From Oscillospiraceae bacterium (GTDB lineage Bacteria > Bacillota_A > Clostridia > Oscillospirales > Ruminococcaceae): DNA of 17,653 nt. The notes under the pieces are model-generated. The model was not told the DNA's origin and made no database searches. It was given only the letters and a program-made list of their open reading frames with translations. Positions 1 to 6,947 of the stretch are shown piece by piece. Numbering within the stretch: the stretch's first letter is position 1; the number at the start of each line of letters is the position of its first letter. The position numbers and the translations under genes are program-made. The stretch is from the NCBI GenBank assembly GCA_900766795.1, contig CAAFWX010000222.1, positions 1 through 17,653 on the forward strand. The letters are read 5' to 3'.

Positions 1-113
1 CCGGTGTCGTCGGTTGCCAGCGCAGCCATGCCGGTTGCCGCAGAGAATGCGTCCTGAAGGGACTGTAGGGTTTGTTTGTCAATAACGTCAAGTAATGAGA
101 GATCGGATTTCAT
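1..113 (-). CDS. PocR-type sensory domain protein, N-terminal fragment (runs off the window)
   Basis: Only the first 37 codons are present; the gene continues beyond base 1. Translation from the ATG at 113 gives MKSDLSLLDVIDK followed by LQDAFSAATGMAAL. The pattern of a short leader, then 'LQDAF..ATG.AA', is the typical start of a PocR ligand-binding domain, which in Clostridia often heads histidine kinases, chemoreceptors or AraC-type regulators and binds small hydrocarbon-like ligands. An AAAGGAG ribosome binding site (124-130) and a strong promoter (152-180) precede it and support the start. The output domain cannot be seen, so the class of sensor is unknown. Assignment to PocR rests on resemblance of a short stretch only. 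Confidence 0.6.
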   Translation of the reverse strand, partial: MKSDLSLLDVIDKQTLQSLQDAFSAATGMAALATDDT

Positions 114-151
114 AGTCGTAATTCTCCTTTGTAGGATTTTGCATTTACTAT

Positions 152-180
152 ATTATACAATACCGCAAACAAGAAATCAA
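152..180 (-). promoter_or_regulatory. Sigma-A promoter of the PocR-domain gene
   Basis: On the minus strand TTGATT (175-180) and TATAAT (152-157) are separated by 17 bp. The predicted transcript start is about base 145, giving a leader of roughly 30 nt before the start codon at 113. Confidence 0.75.
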
Positions 181-370
181 GAGGTTTCTGTAAAAAATAT
201 ATCATCTTTGGAGAAAATGTGAGCATAATATGTGAAATATGCACATATCGTTACCTCGTTTTTTTACATTTTCGCCCCAATCCAAGGGGCAAGAGGGAAA
301 TAACACGAGTTTAGGGGGGGCGCGTTGTGCGGCGGCTGCAACGAAATTTTACTTGCGGGGGATTTTGTGC

Positions 371-399
371 TTGATTATTGCAGCAAAAACATTTATAAT
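371..399 (+). promoter_or_regulatory. Sigma-A promoter of the DegV/SAH hydrolase/PNP operon
   Basis: TTGATT (371-376) and a perfect TATAAT (394-399) are separated by 17 bp. The predicted start is near 406, leaving a 50-nt leader before the first gene. Gaps in the following five genes are 3-46 nt with no internal terminator seen, so this is probably the main promoter for all of them. Confidence 0.75.
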
Positions 400-455
400 A
401 TATATTAAGGCAATGTACGGTTGTTTTATCTCCCCTCGGAAAGGAAGAATGTGCC

Positions 456-1082
456 ATGAACTTTACCAACGAGCGCACTGCGTTCACCATGCTTTCGGAA
501 ACGGTTGTAAGGTCCGGGGTTTCCTTGTTTAATACCGTGAAGTATGTCTACATGATTGCGGACAAGGATTTCTACAACATCAACATCAAGGATATCTTCA
601 AAATCGCGCTGGACCAGGTCAGCGAAACCAACGCGCTTTTTAACACCGGGATAAAGCTTGACAAGGACCGCTGCGCGGGGATGAACTCTCCGGAGTACGA
701 GCGGGTGCTTGCGCTGATGGTTTATTCCTTTGCGGTGCGGCTGCCAACGCTGAAAAACATCAAGACTCGGGGCGGAAGTCTTAACGACAAGCAAATCCGA
801 ACCATTTACGACATGGTGATTGCAAAGGGCGCAGGCAACTTTGAGAACGTAATTGATGAGGACTTTGAGGATTACCGCCGCATGGTAAAGCAAAACAAGC
901 CCATTCCCGCCTATGACGCGGAGTGGTACAAGGGTTATATCTACTCATATGTGCCCGCGCTTGCGGCGATAAACAACAGAAACCTGTTTTTGCTGGGAAG
1001 CGTTGACGTGCTGTTTACGCTGTTTTACAGCAGCTTGGAGGACAAGCTGGAGGAGATGCTTAATCTTCTGGCAAGCGAATAA
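456..1082 (+). CDS. Conserved-looking protein of unknown function, first gene of methyl-cycle/purine operon
   Basis: The gene encodes 208 residues and I do not recognise the family. The start is supported by AAGGAAG (441-447) eight bases upstream; an out-of-frame ATG at 449 is ignored. The protein looks soluble and mostly helical, with no signal peptide. It has a basic, aromatic middle section, a charged acidic patch (EDFEDY, about residues 135-140) and a hydrophobic stretch near residues 170-195 followed by a charged helix (DKLEEML). That could be a buried core helix or a peripheral membrane contact. It is first in an operon with DegV, SAH hydrolase, a methyltransferase and PNP, with a 20-nt gap to degV, so it is co-transcribed. 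No function should be inferred from context alone. That it is a real gene is well supported by the promoter, ribosome binding site and spacing. Confidence 0.8.
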   Translation: MNFTNERTAFTMLSETVVRSGVSLFNTVKYVYMIADKDFYNINIKDIFKIALDQVSETNALFNTGIKLDKDRCAGMNSPEYERVLALMVYSFAVRLPTLKNIKTRGGSLNDKQIRTIYDMVIAKGAGNFENVIDEDFEDYRRMVKQNKPIPAYDAEWYKGYIYSYVPALAAINNRNLFLLGSVDVLFTLFYSSLEDKLEEMLNLLASE

Positions 1083-1102
1083 AATTAAGAAGGGAAAAGA
1101 AA

Positions 1103-1954
1103 ATGGGAAACGTTAAGATTTGCGCGGACAGCGTATGCGACCTGTCCGAAGAACTCAAGGCGAGATACGATATCAGCGTTGTGCCGCTGTATGTGACAAA
1201 GGGCGAGGAAACCCTGCGCGACGGCGTTGAGATTGGACAAAAGGAGGTTTTCGACTACTACCGCACCACGGGAAAGCTGTGCAAAACTGGCGCGGTCAAT
1301 GTCGAGGATTTCAGGGAGTTTTTCATTGAGCAGCTAAAGGGCAGGGAGGAGCTTATCATCATCACCATAAGCTCCGAGTTTTCAAGCTGCTATCAGAACG
1401 CGTGTATCGCCGCAGACGAGGTTTCGGAGTACGGACAGGTGTTTGTGGTGGATTCGCGCAACCTTTCCACGGGCGAGGGGCTTGTGGCGGTTTCGGCGGC
1501 AAAGCTTGCACAGCAGGGGCTTTCTGCGGGGGAGATTGCCGCGACGCTTCGCAGGGATATTATTCCAAAGGTGGACGCAAGCTTTTTTGTCGCAAACGTG
1601 GAGTATCTCCACAAGGGCGGGCGCTGCTCAACAATTGCGGCGCTGGGGGCAAATCTCTTGAAGCTGAAGCCCTGCATTGACGTAGTTGAGGGCAAAATGA
1701 CCGTCACAAAGAAGTATCGCGGAAGCATTGAAAAGACTATCCGCGACTATGTAAAGGACAGGTTGGAAAACATCGAAGCGCAGGACGACCTCATCTTCAT
1801 CACCCACACCACAAGCGAAGCCAACACCGCGCTTGCTGCGGAGGAAATCAAGAAGTACAAGCAGTTTAAGGAAATCGCCGTCACCGACGCGGGCTGCACC
1901 GTTGCCTGCCACTGCGGCGAGGACACTCTTGGAGTGCTGTTTATTCGCAAATAA
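1103..1954 (+). CDS. DegV family fatty-acid-binding protein
   Basis: The 283-residue product has the usual DegV length and architecture. The N-terminal strand motif KICADSVCDLSEEL (5-18) and VVPLYV (26-31) start the fold. TISSEFSSCYQNA (88-100) matches the family's 'TISS..S.TYQ' lipid carboxylate site. VDSRNLSTGEG (117-127) matches the 'D.....G.G' segment, and VEYLHKGGR (166-174) matches the hallmark 'LEYLKKGGR'. DegV/FakB-type proteins bind a fatty acid and in many Gram-positives present it to the FakA kinase for phospholipid synthesis. No fakA is in this window, so a FakB role is possible but unproven. AGAAGGGA lies about 8 nt before the ATG. Its place between an unknown gene and SAH hydrolase, with gaps of 20 nt on both sides, shows co-transcription but not a shared pathway. 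Confidence 0.92.
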   Translation: MGNVKICADSVCDLSEELKARYDISVVPLYVTKGEETLRDGVEIGQKEVFDYYRTTGKLCKTGAVNVEDFREFFIEQLKGREELIIITISSEFSSCYQNACIAADEVSEYGQVFVVDSRNLSTGEGLVAVSAAKLAQQGLSAGEIAATLRRDIIPKVDASFFVANVEYLHKGGRCSTIAALGANLLKLKPCIDVVEGKMTVTKKYRGSIEKTIRDYVKDRLENIEAQDDLIFITHTTSEANTALAAEEIKKYKQFKEIAVTDAGCTVACHCGEDTLGVLFIRK

Positions 1955-1974
1955 CTATATAAGGAGAAACACCG

Positions 1975-3234
1975 ATGGCAAACGAGATAAGAAACTCCGC
2001 CCTTTGGGAGAGCGGCGAAAGAAAGATTGAATGGGTGAAGCGCAACATGCCGCTTCTCAACGGCATTGAGCGGGAGTTTTCCGCTGAGAAGCCCTTTGCG
2101 GGGCTGCGCGTGGCGCTGTCTGTGCACCTCGAGGCAAAGACCGCGTATCTGTGCAAGGTGCTTGCCGCAGGCGGCGCTCAGATGTATGTTACGGGAAGCA
2201 ACCCGCTTTCCACGCAGGACGACGTTGCCGCAGCGCTGGTGCACGACGGGCTTAACGTTTTCGCATGGCACGGCGCAACGGACGAGGAGTACCACCGCCA
2301 CATCTCCCGCGTAATCGACGCGAAGCCCAACATCATCATCGACGACGGCGGCGACCTTGTGAACCTTATCCACAACGAGCGTCCCGAGCTTATTCCCGAG
2401 GTCATCGGCGGCTGCGAGGAAACCACCACGGGTATCATTCGCCTTAAGGCAATGGACAAGGCGGGGGAGCTTAAATTCCCCATGGTGCTGGTAAACGACG
2501 CGGACTGCAAGCACCTTTTCGACAACCGCTACGGCACGGGTCAGTCCGTCTGGGACGGCATTAACCGCACCACAAACCTCATTGTTGCGGGAAAGAACGT
2601 TGTTGTCGCAGGCTACGGCTGGTGCGGAAAGGGTGTTGCAATGCGCGCAAAGGGTCTTGGCGCGGAGGTAATCGTCACCGAAATCGACCCCATCAAGGCA
2701 ATGGAGGCTGTCATGGACGGCTTCAAGGTAATGCCAATGCGCGAAGCGGCTAAGGTGGGCGACTTCTTCGTGACAGTTACGGGCTGCGCGGACGTTATCG
2801 GCGAGGAAGCATTCATGAACATGAAAGACGGCGCAATCTGCTGCAACGCGGGTCATTTCGACGTCGAGGTGAACATGGCGAAGCTGCGGGAGATAGCCAC
2901 AGAAAGCTACCTTGCGCGCAACAACATCATGGGCTACAAGCTGCCCAACGGCAAAACCGTGTTTGTCATCGCCGAGGGCAGGCTTGTGAACCTCGCGGCG
3001 GGCGACGGACACCCTGCCGAGATAATGGACATGAGCTTTGCGATACAGGCGCTCTCCGCGCAGTACATCGCTGTGAACAGGGATAAGCTCGGCACGGGAG
3101 CGGGTCACATGACCGTAAACGTGCCTAAGAGTATCGACCGCAAGGTTGCCGAGCGCAAGCTTGCCGCATGGGGAATTGAGGTTGACCGTCTGACCCCCGA
3201 GCAGGAGAAGTATCTCGGCTCGTGGGAGGTGTGA
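1975..3234 (+). CDS. ahcY: Adenosylhomocysteinase, short archaeal/Thermotoga-like type (possible S-inosylhomocysteine preference)
   Basis: This 419-residue NAD-dependent enzyme splits S-adenosylhomocysteine (SAH), the by-product of methylation, into homocysteine and a nucleoside. Visible family signatures are STQDD (79-83), DDGGD (123-127), EETTTG (148-153), and VNDADCK..FDN carrying the catalytic Asn174, Lys179 and Asp183. The NAD-binding GYGWCGKG is at 213-220 and NAGHFD at 291-296. The protein lacks the roughly 40-residue insertion of long bacterial forms and the C-terminal KYRY-type tail of eukaryotic enzymes, ending in EQEKYLGSW instead. The base-recognition motif is HLEAK (51-55), i.e. 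HxExK, where classical enzymes have HxTx(E/Q). That change belongs to the archaeal/Thermotoga group, in which some members act on S-inosylhomocysteine. AAGGAG lies about 8 nt before the ATG. The next gene, a methyltransferase, starts 3 nt after the stop. Confidence 0.93.
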   Translation: MANEIRNSALWESGERKIEWVKRNMPLLNGIEREFSAEKPFAGLRVALSVHLEAKTAYLCKVLAAGGAQMYVTGSNPLSTQDDVAAALVHDGLNVFAWHGATDEEYHRHISRVIDAKPNIIIDDGGDLVNLIHNERPELIPEVIGGCEETTTGIIRLKAMDKAGELKFPMVLVNDADCKHLFDNRYGTGQSVWDGINRTTNLIVAGKNVVVAGYGWCGKGVAMRAKGLGAEVIVTEIDPIKAMEAVMDGFKVMPMREAAKVGDFFVTVTGCADVIGEEAFMNMKDGAICCNAGHFDVEVNMAKLREIATESYLARNNIMGYKLPNGKTVFVIAEGRLVNLAAGDGHPAEIMDMSFAIQALSAQYIAVNRDKLGTGAGHMTVNVPKSIDRKVAERKLAAWGIEVDRLTPEQEKYLGSWEV

Positions 3235-3237
3235 GGA

Positions 3238-4008
3238 ATGTCCGACTGGAGCAGCGCGCAGTACCTGAAATTCAAGGCGCAGCGCACTCAACCCGCAATT
3301 GACCTCGCCGCGCGTATCCAGCTTGACGAGCCGCAGGAAATCATCGACATCGGCTGCGGTCCGGGAAACAGCACCGCCGTGCTGAGAAAGCGGTTTGCAA
3401 ACGCGCACATCATCGGGTGCGACAGTTCTCCCGACATGATAAATGCAGCGAAGAACTCCTATAACGACATTGAGTTTATGCTTGCGGAGATTCCAAACGA
3501 GCTTAAGGGGCTTGAGGGGCGGTTTGACGTGGTGTTCTCAAACGCTTGTATTCAGTGGATTCCGCGGCACGACGAATTGCTCCCTGCGCTTATGAGCCTG
3601 CTCAAAAAGGGCGGAGTGCTTGCAGTGCAGATTCCCATGAACTATGACGAGCCGATTCACAAAATCATCGGCGAAACTGCCCAAAGCGGCGAGTGGAGCG
3701 AAAAGCTGGGCTGCCCGCGGATTTTCCACACGCTGAAACAAGAGGAATACTTCGACCTGCTGGGCGGAATTTCCTCGGATTTCGAGATTTGGCAGACAAC
3801 CTACTGCCACCGTATGCCGTCCCACGAAAGCATTATGGAGTGGTACAAGAGCACGGGGCTGCGCCCCTACATAAACGCGCTCGGCGAAAAGGACGCGGAG
3901 AAGTTTCTAAGCGCGGTAAGTTCGCGGGTTGAGCAGGAATATCCCGTACAGAAGAACGGCGAAATCATTTTCAGATTCCCGCGGTTTTTCTTCCTCGCTC
4001 AAAAGTAA
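3238..4008 (+). CDS. Trans-aconitate 2-methyltransferase-like SAM-dependent methyltransferase
   Basis: The 256-residue product is a class I (Rossmann) methyltransferase. SAM-binding motif I is IIDIGCGPGNST (35-46), the acidic loop is GCDSSPDM, and the segment SNACIQWIPRH corresponds to the diagnostic 'SNAA.QWV..H' of the Tam family. Length and overall layout, including the N-terminal WSSAQYLKF where Tam has 'W....Y..F', also fit Tam. Tam methylates trans-aconitate, a toxic isomer of the citrate-cycle intermediate cis-aconitate. The true substrate here could be another small acid. The gene starts 3 nt after the ahcY stop, with its GGGAGG ribosome binding site inside the ahcY 3' end. That implies tight, probably coupled expression with the enzyme that removes its SAH product. 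Confidence 0.8.
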   Translation: MSDWSSAQYLKFKAQRTQPAIDLAARIQLDEPQEIIDIGCGPGNSTAVLRKRFANAHIIGCDSSPDMINAAKNSYNDIEFMLAEIPNELKGLEGRFDVVFSNACIQWIPRHDELLPALMSLLKKGGVLAVQIPMNYDEPIHKIIGETAQSGEWSEKLGCPRIFHTLKQEEYFDLLGGISSDFEIWQTTYCHRMPSHESIMEWYKSTGLRPYINALGEKDAEKFLSAVSSRVEQEYPVQKNGEIIFRFPRFFFLAQK

Positions 4009-4054
4009 TCGCTGCGGAGAAAAGAGCCGACACAACAGAAAAGAGGTACGACAG

Positions 4055-4888
4055 ATGAACGAAGTATACGAAAAGCTTATGAAGTGCTACGCCTCGGTTG
4101 AGAAGAAGATAAGCTTCGAGCCAAAGCTTGCGCTTATCCTCGGAAGCGGTCTGGGCGACTACGCCGACACGATGGACGTTAAGGAAACGCTGGATTACCG
4201 CGAACTTGAGGGCTTTCCCATCTCCACCGTTGCGGGGCACAAGGGAAGATTCGTGTTCGGCTATGCGGGCGGCGTCCCCATTGTCGCTATGCAGGGCAGG
4301 GTGCACTACTACGAGGGATATTCGGTGCAGGACGTTGTGCTTCCCACGAGGCTTATGAAGCTTATGGGCGCGAAAACGCTGTTCCTCACCAATGCCGCGG
4401 GAGGAATCAACCCTGCGTTTCATGCGGGCGATTTCATGCTTATCACCGACCACATAAGCTCCTTTGTTCCCTCGCCGCTTATCGGCGCGAATATTGAGGA
4501 GCTTGGGCTTCGCTTTCCCGACATGTCCGAGGTGTACAGCCGCCGCCTGCGCGGAATAATCGAAAACAGTGCGGCAAAAACGGGTGTGCCCCTCCAGCGG
4601 GGAACCTATGTCCAGACGACGGGTCCGAACTACGAAACGCCCGCAGAAATCCGTATGTACGGCAGGCTCGGCGCGGACGCGGTGGGAATGTCCACCGCCA
4701 TTGAAGCGATGGCTGCGCGCCACGCGGGTATGGAGGTCTGCGGCATAAGCTGCATATCAAACCTCGCGGCAGGCATTTCTGCAAATCCGCTGTCCCACGC
4801 CGAGGTTCAGGAAACCGCCGACAGGGTTGCGCCCCTGTTCAAGAAGCTTGTGACGCAGGCAATCGCCGATATCCACGCCGCAAACTGA
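4055..4888 (+). CDS. punA: Purine nucleoside phosphorylase, trimeric class I
   Basis: The 277-residue enzyme phosphorolyses purine nucleosides to free base and (deoxy)ribose-1-phosphate. Landmarks are the LILGSGLG phosphate loop (27-34, Ser31), AGHKGR with His62, GRVHYYEG (81-88), TNAAGGI (112-118), GPNYETPAE with Glu194, GMST with Met212, and CISNLAAG with Asn236. Glu194 and Asn236 match the pair that recognises 6-oxopurines in trimeric PNPs, predicting preference for inosine and guanosine over adenosine. The frame is open back to 3929, but the start at 4055 is preferred. It has AAAAGAGG (4039-4046) at proper spacing and gives the family's normal N-terminus, whereas the longer version would overlap the methyltransferase gene. 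It ends 3 nt from the convergent glutaredoxin gene. Confidence 0.94.
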   Translation: MNEVYEKLMKCYASVEKKISFEPKLALILGSGLGDYADTMDVKETLDYRELEGFPISTVAGHKGRFVFGYAGGVPIVAMQGRVHYYEGYSVQDVVLPTRLMKLMGAKTLFLTNAAGGINPAFHAGDFMLITDHISSFVPSPLIGANIEELGLRFPDMSEVYSRRLRGIIENSAAKTGVPLQRGTYVQTTGPNYETPAEIRMYGRLGADAVGMSTAIEAMAARHAGMEVCGISCISNLAAGISANPLSHAEVQETADRVAPLFKKLVTQAIADIHAAN

Positions 4889-4891
4889 CGC

Positions 4892-5119
4892 TTATTGCAG
4901 AAGCTTGTCGATGGCGATTTGGTCGAACCCGATGACAACCTCGCCGTGTTCGCCCACGGTGACAGGCACGGCGCGCTGACCAGAAGCCAGCAGCATTCTG
5001 TCGAAATTCTCGCGGGAGGCGGATACGTCCACCACGGTGTATTCCGCGTGGCGGGAGTTGAGATAGTCCTTAAGCCTGTCGCACCAGGCGCAGGCGGGCG
5101 AGGAATAAACTGTAAGCAT
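4892..5119 (-). CDS. Small glutaredoxin/NrdH-like thiol redox protein
   Basis: The 75-residue protein has a minimal thioredoxin fold. It opens with MLTVYSSPAC and an active-site CAWC (Cys10 and Cys13), followed by a helix. The cis-proline segment is AVPVTV (50-55), and the glycine-bearing VVIGFDQIAIDKLL near the C-terminus corresponds to the family's 'IGGFDDL..L' motif. It probably reduces protein disulfides or glutathione-like adducts; which electron donor it uses is not visible. An AAAGGAG ribosome binding site precedes the ATG at 5119. The gene runs head-on into the PNP gene with only 3 nt between the two stop codons and no hairpin in the gap. Confidence 0.85.
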   Translation of the reverse strand: MLTVYSSPACAWCDRLKDYLNSRHAEYTVVDVSASRENFDRMLLASGQRAVPVTVGEHGEVVIGFDQIAIDKLLQ

Positions 5120-5430
5120 TTGTGCGCTCCTTTCCGGGCAGCTGTTCGGTTTGTTTTTTGATGATATTGTTGCCTGTCTGCGCCGTTCTATTCATCGGCA
5201 GATATTCCTTCAGCGATAGTTTTGCGGCGAAAGCTTTGCAATTCAAAGAAATGCACAAATATCCTATGTAAATTTTGTGTAATTCCGCATAACGCAAATT
5301 GGATTGTTATGCTTGAAAAATCGTTTTCAGTATGTTATAATTTATATGAACTATATTATGCCGCTTTCTGCACATGGCATCAGAGAAAAGGCTCCTGACA
5401 GACGCGGCAGGCATTTTAGGAGGACCGTTT
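5120..5430. other. Divergent region between glutaredoxin and the membrane protein
   Basis: This 311-bp stretch holds the strong rightward promoter at 5313-5341 and the glutaredoxin ribosome binding site next to 5119. A weak hairpin CCGGG/TTCGG (5134-5149, two G-T pairs) followed on the plus strand by a T-rich run (5150-5159) might stop transcripts coming from the PNP gene. The only leftward promoter candidate I found for the glutaredoxin gene is poor (TTGCAA, 17 bp, TATCGC). No gene is supported here. Confidence 0.45.
5313..5341 (+). promoter_or_regulatory. Strong extended -10 sigma-A promoter of the membrane protein gene
   Basis: TTGAAA (5313-5318) and TATAAT (5336-5341) are separated by 17 bp, and a TG one base upstream of the -10 makes it an extended -10 promoter. 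The expected start is near 5348, giving an 83-nt leader. Confidence 0.8.
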
Positions 5431-6837
5431 ATGTCAACTGCTGTAAATGACAGCAAGAGCTCCCTTAACAAGCTCATTGCCATCGGCTTGGGTGTTTTCG
5501 GGATTATCGAAGCTGTTCTGGCCTATATCCTCGTGATTGGGCCGCTTTATGTCAAGCCCGTTTATGCACAGGCTGCCGCTTACAACGAAGCAGGAACTTC
5601 CTGTATCGTTAAGCTGTTCGGAAAGACCTTTGCTTCCACTCAGGAGCTTTTGGACAATCAGATTATTCTTTCGATGTCCGGCACCGTGCTTAACATTATC
5701 CTGATTTATCTTATCCTGACCGGCTCGGTTATTCTGCTTGCTTTCTTCTTCTACAAGGGCTTTGCGTTTGCAAAGAGCTATCTGGTTGCGATTTTCGGCG
5801 CAAAGGTTGTTATCGGTCTTTGTGCGATTCTCGTCCCCTTTGCAAACATCAGAAACACCATGAGAGTTTTCGGCGTTGTTGATGCGGTTCTGTGCCTTGC
5901 AGTGTGCGCGTACTTCGTTTACCTCAACTCCGTTGAGTATGCGGACGATATGTTGTTCAACGACGCGCAGATAAGCGCAATGAAGAGCCGTGCTGTCAGC
6001 GGCGTAATCATGTTCCTTGCTTTGACCGTTGCAATGATTTTCGAGAGCCAGAGCCTCAAGGGCGGTATGCCTGCGCTTGGCGGAAACTGGAGCCTCCAGA
6101 TGGGCTGGCTCAACGACACTTCTCTCGCGCAGGGCGCTGTTATGGCGGGTCTTGTTGCGGTGGGACTTGTTGCGGCAATCGTTTATGTCAACGACGCTGA
6201 CTGGGCAGAGTTTTTCTTCTTCTCTTTCGGCGCTGCCACAGCTGTTGCTGACCTTATCGGTATCATCAAAAAGGCAACAAGCACCGGCGTAGGCAAAACC
6301 ACGATTTTCCTTATCATCGCATTTGTTGCGGCTGCTGCGCTCGCTGCATTCTCTTTCATGAAGATTTCCAAGAAGCTTTCCCTTAAGGTTGACGCCGCAA
6401 ACAAGAAGGCTTCGATTGCAGTTCTTATCAGTGTTGGCTCTATTGTTCTGAGCTTTGTTCTGATGCTGGTTGCAAACCTCGTTTACGGCAAGCAGCTTTA
6501 CAGCGGAAGCCCCCTCGGCGCAATGGACTACATGTTCTTCATTGTATACGGCGGTCTTACTCTGTTCCTTGCGGTTGCAATGCTCGGTGGATACAGCTTC
6601 ACAAAGTTCGGTACGCTGGCTCTGTATCTGTTCGTGGCTTCCAATGCCTTTGAGAATGTGTTCGTTACATTCTCCGCGAGAAGCGCGTATGTTGCAGCAA
6701 ACCCCGGAATGCACGGCTACAACTACATGATTTCCGGTGTGCTTTATCTGCTCGCGTTCCTGTCTTGCTTCGGAATCATCGCAGGATTTGTTGTAAAGGA
6801 TGTTGACAACTACCTCTACGCAAAGCGTTATTCGTAA
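5431..6837 (+). CDS. Multi-pass integral membrane protein of unknown function (about 12 segments)
   Basis: The product is 468 residues. The start at 5431 is chosen because TTAGGAGG sits 7 nt upstream; an earlier in-frame ATG at 5374 lacks a ribosome binding site and lies close to the promoter. By eye there are twelve hydrophobic segments: about 14-36, 84-107, 113-135, 145-166, 189-204, 233-253, 259-278, 290-309, 327-351, 367-386, 393-411 and 433-454. The first loop (37-83) is long and probably external. I see no transporter motif, cofactor site or catalytic signature and do not recognise the family. The second half (233-454) may be a loose repeat of the first, but this is only an impression. 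The gene stands alone, with a near-consensus promoter before it and a terminator 22 nt after it. Its codons favour GTT, CTT and GCA more than its neighbours, suggesting strong expression. Confidence 0.85.
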   Translation: MSTAVNDSKSSLNKLIAIGLGVFGIIEAVLAYILVIGPLYVKPVYAQAAAYNEAGTSCIVKLFGKTFASTQELLDNQIILSMSGTVLNIILIYLILTGSVILLAFFFYKGFAFAKSYLVAIFGAKVVIGLCAILVPFANIRNTMRVFGVVDAVLCLAVCAYFVYLNSVEYADDMLFNDAQISAMKSRAVSGVIMFLALTVAMIFESQSLKGGMPALGGNWSLQMGWLNDTSLAQGAVMAGLVAVGLVAAIVYVNDADWAEFFFFSFGAATAVADLIGIIKKATSTGVGKTTIFLIIAFVAAAALAAFSFMKISKKLSLKVDAANKKASIAVLISVGSIVLSFVLMLVANLVYGKQLYSGSPLGAMDYMFFIVYGGLTLFLAVAMLGGYSFTKFGTLALYLFVASNAFENVFVTFSARSAYVAANPGMHGYNYMISGVLYLLAFLSCFGIIAGFVVKDVDNYLYAKRYS

Positions 6838-6858
6838 CACGAAACAAACCATTGAGCT

Positions 6859-6892
6859 GCCCTTTCCCCTCGGGGAGAGGGCATTTGTTTTT
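6859..6892 (+). terminator. Intrinsic terminator of the membrane protein gene
   Basis: GCCCTTTCCCC (6859-6869) pairs with GGGGAGAGGGC (6872-6882), one G-T wobble, around a tiny CTCG loop; a T-rich run follows (ATTTGTTTTTG). Flanking AAACAAA (6842-6848) and TTTGTTT (6884-6890) extend the stem, so it could also act leftward. Confidence 0.85.
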
Positions 6893-6904
6893 GTGAAACA
6901 CAGC

Positions 6905-6946
6905 GCAAAAATCCCCCGTACTGCAAGTCGGCAGCGCGGGGGATTT
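6905..6946 (-). terminator. Intrinsic terminator of the PHP-to-kinase operon
   Basis: On the minus strand AAATCCCCCGC (right arm 6936-6946) pairs with GGGGGATTT (left arm 6909-6917), with further inner pairing CTGC/GCAG (6921-6924, 6931-6934), followed by a T-run (6911-6907). It begins 2 nt after the kinase stop codon. Confidence 0.85.
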
Positions 6947-6947
6947 C

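Larger units (their letters stand above)
114..455. other. Divergent intergenic region with two promoters
   Basis: This 342-bp gap separates the leftward PocR-domain gene from the rightward five-gene operon. It holds the two promoters listed separately, a 7-bp inverted repeat (ATATGTG at 228-234 and CACATAT at 242-248), and a small GCCCC/GGGGC hairpin (274-290) lacking a proper T-tract. An open frame from 239 to 532 overlaps the start of the next gene and has no ribosome binding site or recognisable product, so I see no gene in this stretch. Confidence 0.6.

Noticed and set aside
239..532. Open frame of 97 codons upstream of and overlapping the 208-aa gene
   Set aside because: No ribosome binding site, crosses the promoter at 371-399, low-complexity composition without family resemblance, and overlaps a better-supported gene in another frame.
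1955..1974. SAH riboswitch before ahcY
   Set aside because: Only 20 nt separate degV and ahcY, far too short for a riboswitch; only the ribosome binding site is present.
1747..3408. Long minus-strand open frame (553 codons) opposite degV and ahcY
   Set aside because: Antisense to two clearly recognised genes; composition rich in His, Arg, Val and Cys typical of a shadow frame in GC-biased codons; no ribosome binding site or promoter.
3929..4054. Upstream extension of the PNP reading frame
   Set aside because: Overlaps the methyltransferase gene, adds about 42 residues not found in the family, and has no ribosome binding site, whereas 4055 has one.
5434..6852. Long minus-strand open frame opposite the membrane protein
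   Set aside because: Antisense shadow; Asn-, Cys- and His-rich nonsense composition, and it would start inside the terminator region.
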